Origin: Nocardioides sp. Arc9.136
GTDB taxonomy: Bacteria; Actinomycetota; Actinomycetes; Propionibacteriales; Nocardioidaceae
Assembly (NCBI RefSeq): GCF_030506255.1
Contig: NZ_CP113431.1
Span: 2,482,001 to 2,546,000, forward strand
Length of the DNA stretch: 64,000 bases
Direction: 5' to 3'
Each line of letters begins with the position of its first letter. Position 1 is the first letter of the stretch. The translations under genes and the position numbers were made by a program. The notes beneath the pieces were generated by a model. It had not been told where the DNA came from. It saw only the letters and a list, made by a program, of their open reading frames with translations, and ran no database searches. Positions 60,346-64,000 of this stretch are shown here, in pieces.

Positions 60346-60422
60346 CCGGTGGGACACCGGTCCGGCTCCACCGGGATTCGACCGGCTGCCGCGCGACGCG
60401 CGCGGCCGGCGGCGTACCCCAC

Positions 60423-60428
60423 TAGCAT
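60423..60428 (+). promoter_or_regulatory. predicted -10 box of the DUF349 gene
   Basis: TAGCAT at 60423-60428 fits TANNNT. Transcription would start near 60435, giving a leader of about 45 bases with GAGGGA 6 bases before the GTG of the DUF349 gene. It lies in the 146-base divergent space next to the hydrolase gene. Confidence 0.4.
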
Positions 60429-60479
60429 GTGGGCCTGCGTGAGCGAGCCGCCCGCGACCACCGATGCGAGGGACCAGCA

Positions 60480-61709
60480 GTGACGAGCCATGAGTGGGGC
60501 CGAGTCGATGACGACGGCACCGTCTACGTCCGGACCGCTGACGGGGAGCGCCCCGTCGGTCAGTATCCCGAGGGGACGCCGGAGGAGGCGCTGACCTTCT
60601 TCACCGAGCGGTACGCCGCCCTCTCCTTCGAGGTCGAGCTGCTGGAGCAGCGGGTGCGCTCCGGCGTGCTCTCCCCCGAGGAGGCCGCCGAGTCGGTGAA
60701 GACGGTCCGCGCCCAGGTGACCGACGCGAACGCCGTCGGCGACCTCGCCGCGCTGGGCGGTCGCCTGGACGCCCTGGGCCCCGTGATCGCCACCCAGCGC
60801 GAGGCGCGCAAGGCCGAGAAGGCGGCCAAGTCCGCGGAGGCCAAGGCCGCCAAGGAGAAGCTGGTCGGCGAGGCCGAGAAGCTGGCGCAGGGCTCGGACT
60901 GGCGTCACGGCGCCAACCGGCTCCGCGAGCTGCTCGACGAGTGGAAGGCACTCCCCCGGATCGACCGCGCGTCCGACGACGCGCTGTGGCGGCGCTTCTC
61001 CTCCGCCCGCACCGCCTACACGCGCCGCCGCAAGTCGCACTTCGCGGAGCAGAACGAGAAGCGGGACGCGGCGCGCGGCATCAAGGAGCGCCTGGTCGTC
61101 GAGGCCGAGAAGATCGCCGACTCCACCGAGTGGGGTCCCACCGCCGGCCGCTACCGCGACCTGATGCGCGAGTGGAAGGCCGCCGGCCCGGCTCCCAAGG
61201 AGGTCGACGACGCCCTCTGGAAGCGGTTCCGGTCCGCCCAGGACACCTTCTTCGGCGCCCGTGACGCCGCGGCCGCCGAGCAGGACCAGGAGTTCGCCGC
61301 CAACGCCGAGGTCAAGGAGCAGCTGCTCGTCGAGGCCGAGGCGCTGGTCCCCGTCACCGACGTCGAGGCCGCCAAGCGCGCCTTCCGCGACATCGCCGAC
61401 CGCTGGGACGCAGCCGGCAAGGTCCCGCGCGACCGGATGAAGGAGCTCGAGGGCCGCATCCGCAAGGTCGAGCAGGCCATCCGCGCCGTCGAGGACGAGC
61501 AGTGGAAGCGCTCGGACCCCGAGAAGTCCGCGCGCGCCGGGGACATGGTGCTCAAGCTCGAGGTGGCGATCGCCAAGGTCCAGGCCGACCTCGACCAGGC
61601 CCGCTCCACCGGCAACGAGAAGAAGGTGCGCGAGCTCGAGGAGAACCTCGCCTCGCGCCAGCAGTTCCTCGACATGGCCCGGAAGGCGTCCGCGGACTTC
61701 TCCGGTTGA
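60480..61709 (+). CDS. DUF349 repeat protein
   Basis: 409 residues, rich in charged helices. After an N-terminal beta part (VTSHEWGRVDDDGTVYVRT) come three DUF349 repeats, each with a helix pair and the motif W(K)xxG or DEWKALP: SDWRHGANRLRELLDEWKAL, TEWGPTAGRYRDLMREWKAA and TDVEAAKRAFRDIADRWDAA. A coiled coil near the end (LDQARSTGNEKKVRELEENL) follows. DUF349 proteins occur widely in actinobacteria next to relA and hisS; their function is not known. GTG 60480 has a ribosome binding site and is preferred to the in-frame GTG at 60429, which directly abuts the -10 box. Confidence 0.88.
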   Translation: MTSHEWGRVDDDGTVYVRTADGERPVGQYPEGTPEEALTFFTERYAALSFEVELLEQRVRSGVLSPEEAAESVKTVRAQVTDANAVGDLAALGGRLDALGPVIATQREARKAEKAAKSAEAKAAKEKLVGEAEKLAQGSDWRHGANRLRELLDEWKALPRIDRASDDALWRRFSSARTAYTRRRKSHFAEQNEKRDAARGIKERLVVEAEKIADSTEWGPTAGRYRDLMREWKAAGPAPKEVDDALWKRFRSAQDTFFGARDAAAAEQDQEFAANAEVKEQLLVEAEALVPVTDVEAAKRAFRDIADRWDAAGKVPRDRMKELEGRIRKVEQAIRAVEDEQWKRSDPEKSARAGDMVLKLEVAIAKVQADLDQARSTGNEKKVRELEENLASRQQFLDMARKASADFSG

Positions 61710-62424
61710 GGTCGAGCGAGCCCGACGACGCTCCCTCGCGGCGTGCCGCTGGTCGAGCAGGGCGGGCCGCCAGGCCCGAGCGTCGTCGAGACCCGGCGAC
61801 GTGCCTACGGCAGTAACCCCAGTGGTCGACGCCCTGCGCGGCTCATCGGGTCTCGATGACGCTCGCTCGCGCTCGCTGCTCGACCAGCGGCGTACCGCAG
61901 GTCGAGCAGGGAGGGCCGCCAGGCCCGAGCGTCGTCGAGACCCGGTGACGTGCCCACGGCGGCTACCTCAGTGGTCGAGGCCCTGCGCGACTCACGGGGT
62001 CTCGACGACGCTCGCTCACGCTCGCTGCTCGACCAGCGGCGTACCGCTGGTCGAGCAGGGAGGGCCGCCAGGCCCGAGCGTCGTCGAGACCCGGCGACGT
62101 GAGCACGGCGGCTACCTCAGTGGTCGAGGCCCTGCGCGACTCACGGGGTCTCGACGACGCTCGCTCGCGCTCGCTGCTCGACCAGCGGGTGGCTCGCTCG
62201 CGCTCGCTGCTCGACCAGCGGCGTACCGCTGGTCGAGCAGGGAGGGCCGCCAGGCCCGAGCGTCGTCGAGACCCGGTGACGTCAGCACTGCGGTGACCCC
62301 ATTGGTCGCTGCCCTGCGCGGCTCACGGGGTCTCGACGACGCTCGCTCGCGCTCGCTGCTCGACCAGCGGTGGCTCGCTCGCGCTCGCTGCTCGACCAGC
62401 GGGTGGCTCGCTGCTCGACCGGCG
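61710..62424. repeat. tandem array of 149-bp palindromic repeats
   Basis: Four copies of a unit whose marker GGTCGAGCAGG begins at 61751, 61900, 62049 and 62231; the first three are 149 bases apart, and the third copy carries a 33-base extra piece (GTGGCTCGCTCGCGCTCGCT and on). Each unit is built of nested inverted words: GCTGGTCGAGCAG with CTGCTCGACCAGC, and GAGCGTCGTCGAGACCC with GGGTCTCGACGACGCTC, so each can fold into a long cruciform or hairpin. A worn partial copy stands at 61710-61747 and the end is scrambled (62360-62424). It fills the whole space between the converging DUF349 gene and relA. Confidence 0.85.
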
Positions 62425-62426
62425 GG

Positions 62427-64000
62427 TCAGGCCGTGACGCGGTAGGCGTCGAAGACGCCGGGGACGCCGCGGACGGCCTTGAGCACCTGGTCGAGGTGCT
62501 TGGCCTCGGCCATCTCGAAGCTGAAGCGGCTCTTCGCGACGCGGTCGCGGGTGGTGGAGAGGTTCGCGCTGAGGATGTTCACGTGGGCGTCGGAGAGCGC
62601 CATGGTGATGTCGGAGAGCAGCCGGGCCCGGTCGAGCGCCTCGACCTGGATGTTGACCAGGAAGGTCGAGGAGCCGGTGGGGGCCCACTCGACGTCGAGC
62701 AGCTTCTCGGGCTGGGACTTCAGCGACGCGGCGTTCGTGCAGTCGTGGCGGTGCACCGACACGCCGCCGCCCTTGGTGACGAAGCCGAGGATGTCGTCGG
62801 GCGGGACCGGGGTGCAGCACTTGGCGAGCTTGACCCACACGTCGGGCGCGCCCTTGACGATGACGCCGGCGTCGCCGCCGCTCGGGGCCACCTTCGAGCG
62901 GCCTCGGCGCCCGGTGATGGTGACGGCCTCGGCCAGGTCCTCCTGGGCCGCCTCGCTGCCGCCGTGCTCCTCGATGACCCGCTTGACGACCGCCTGGGCG
63001 GACAGGTTCCCCTCGCCGACCGCGGCGTAGAGCGCGGAGACGTCGGCGATGTTGAAGTGCCGCGCCGCGAGGGTCAGCGACTCGTGCGACATCAGCCGCT
63101 TGAGGGGCAGGCCCTCCTTGCGCATCAGCTTGGCGATCTGCTCCTTGCCCTGCTCGATCGCCTCCTCGCGCCGCTCCTTGGAGAACCAGTGCCGGATCTT
63201 GGAGCGGGCGCGCGGCGACCGCACGAACGTCAGCCAGTCGCGCGACGGCCCGGCGTTCTCGGACTTGGAGGTGAACACCTCGACGACGTCGCCGTTCTCC
63301 AGCGTCGACTCCAGGGGCACGAGCCGCCCGTTGACGCGGGCGCCGATCGTGTGGTGCCCGACCTCGGTGTGCACGGCGTAGGCGAAGTCCACCGGGGTGG
63401 ACCCCGCCGGCAGCGCGATGACGTCGCCGCGCGGGGTGAAGACGTAGGTCTCCGCGCGGTTGATCTCGAAGCGGAGCGACTCCAGGAACTCCCCCGGGTC
63501 CTCGACCTCGCTCTGCCAGTCCAGCAGCTGCCGGACCCAGGTCATGTCGTCGTGGTCGGCTCGGCGCTCGGTGTCGAGGCCGGCGCGGCCGTCCTCCTTG
63601 TACTTCCAGTGCGCCGCGACGCCGTACTCCGCGCGGCGGTGCATCGCGAAGGTCCGGATCTGCACCTCGACCGGCTTGCCCGCCGGGCCGATGACCGTCG
63701 TGTGCAGCGACTGGTACATGTTGAACTTCGGCATCGCGACGTAGTCCTTGAACCGGCCCAGGACCGGGTTCCAGCGCGAGTGCAGCACGCCGAGGACCGA
63801 GTAGCAGTCGCGGTCCTCCTCGACGAGGATGCGGATGCCGACCAGGTCGTAGATGTCGGAGAACTCCCGGCCACCCACGATCATCTTCTGGTAGATCGAG
63901 TAGTAGTGCTTCGGCCGGCCGGTGACGGTCGCCTTGACCTTCGCCTCGCGCAGGTCGTTCTCGACCTGGCTGATCACCTCGGCGAGGAACTGGTCGCGCG
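62427..64000 (-). CDS. relA: bifunctional (p)ppGpp synthetase/hydrolase RelA/SpoT, C-terminal part
   Basis: Stringent response enzyme, cut by the window edge; 523 residues are visible from the frame that enters at 63998. Seen in order: end of the linker ([16 protein letters not shown]), synthetase domain with [50 protein letters not shown] and [23 protein letters not shown] domain ([20 protein letters not shown]), a zinc-finger-like/helical part with [20 protein letters not shown], and a C-terminal ACT domain ending AYRVTA. The internal GTG at 63977 is not the start, because conserved sequence continues upstream. The HD hydrolase domain is outside the window. Confidence 0.97.
   Translation of the reverse strand, partial: RDQFLAEVISQVENDLREAKVKATVTGRPKHYYSIYQKMIVGGREFSDIYDLVGIRILVEEDRDCYSVLGVLHSRWNPVLGRFKDYVAMPKFNMYQSLHTTVIGPAGKPVEVQIRTFAMHRRAEYGVAAHWKYKEDGRAGLDTERRADHDDMTWVRQLLDWQSEVEDPGEFLESLRFEINRAETYVFTPRGDVIALPAGSTPVDFAYAVHTEVGHHTIGARVNGRLVPLESTLENGDVVEVFTSKSENAGPSRDWLTFVRSPRARSKIRHWFSKERREEAIEQGKEQIAKLMRKEGLPLKRLMSHESLTLAARHFNIADVSALYAAVGEGNLSAQAVVKRVIEEHGGSEAAQEDLAEAVTITGRRGRSKVAPSGGDAGVIVKGAPDVWVKLAKCCTPVPPDDILGFVTKGGGVSVHRHDCTNAASLKSQPEKLLDVEWAPTGSSTFLVNIQVEALDRARLLSDITMALSDAHVNILSANLSTTRDRVAKSRFSFEMAEAKHLDQVLKAVRGVPGVFDAYRVTA

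Noticed and set aside
61710..62424. CRISPR array
   Set aside because: The units are 149 bases long, differ slightly along their whole length and have no separate unique spacers; no cas genes are near.
61801..62445. Long + strand open frame through the tandem array, with repeated RSRSLLDQR-like peptides
   Set aside because: It is a by-product of GC-rich repeat DNA; it has no ribosome binding site, the 149-base period is not a multiple of three, and it runs into the end of relA on the other strand.
63977..63979. GTG at 63977 as the start of relA
   Set aside because: Conserved RelA sequence ([10 protein letters not shown]) continues upstream of it to the window edge, so the gene is cut, not short.

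Overview
The window is a very GC-rich piece of a chromosome from a high-GC Gram-positive bacterium. The best guess is an actinobacterium of the Nocardioides type. Evidence for this: an actinobacterial integration host factor (mihF) next to gmk, rpoZ and coaBC; a PriA without helicase motifs; PyrR leaders of the mycobacterial type; a DUF6167-like protein beside alaS; a DUF1206 protein; many GTG starts; and many 4-base GTGA or ATGA gene overlaps. I see no tRNA, rRNA, CRISPR array, insertion sequence or prophage. The genus is inferred; the phylum is well supported.

Layout. Almost every gene reads right to left. From the right edge: relA (cut by the edge) and a + strand DUF349 gene converge on a 0.7 kb array of 149-bp palindromic repeats. 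Next come a metallo-hydrolase with hisS and aspS, then a dipeptide/oligopeptide ABC transporter in the order dppC, binding lipoprotein, dppB, dppD, dppF. A long unit follows: rarA, two small unknown genes, alaS, ruvX, mltG, aroE, prepilin peptidase, aroC, aroK, aroB, aroQ. Then efp-nusB, two paralogous flavoprotein disulfide oxidoreductases with a DUF1206 membrane protein between them, a MinD-like ATPase, an F420/flavin PPOX protein and a quinone reductase.

The pyrimidine region (15.4-30.4 kb) has two units, each headed by an almost identical promoter plus PyrR-binding leader. One is pyrR-pyrB-pyrC-hrpB-LLM oxidoreductase. The other is carA-carB-pyrD-pyrK-pyrDB-like-pyrF-lipoprotein. Then come mihF-gmk-rpoZ-coaBC-metK-priA, def-fmt-mmcQ-rsmB, and at the left edge a DNA-repair-like group (small AAA ATPase diverging from a stand-alone LigD polymerase and recQ), a lipid kinase, rpe and the end of an unknown + strand gene.

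How it works together. This is mostly housekeeping: pyrimidine and aromatic biosynthesis, tRNA charging, start-Met formylation and deformylation, S-adenosylmethionine and CoA synthesis, peptidoglycan trimming and the stringent response.

The unusual material lies in repeats and regulation. A structured repeat family sits between priA and def, and one copy is inserted in frame inside pyrD, adding about 27 residues to the enzyme. Two repeat classes share one architecture but not their sequence. Six genes have a TANNNT -10 box 6-8 bases before the start codon, which predicts leaderless mRNAs; two of these form a 33-base divergent promoter. The PyrDB-like protein lacks the active-site Cys motif although a complete class 2 PyrD is encoded beside it.
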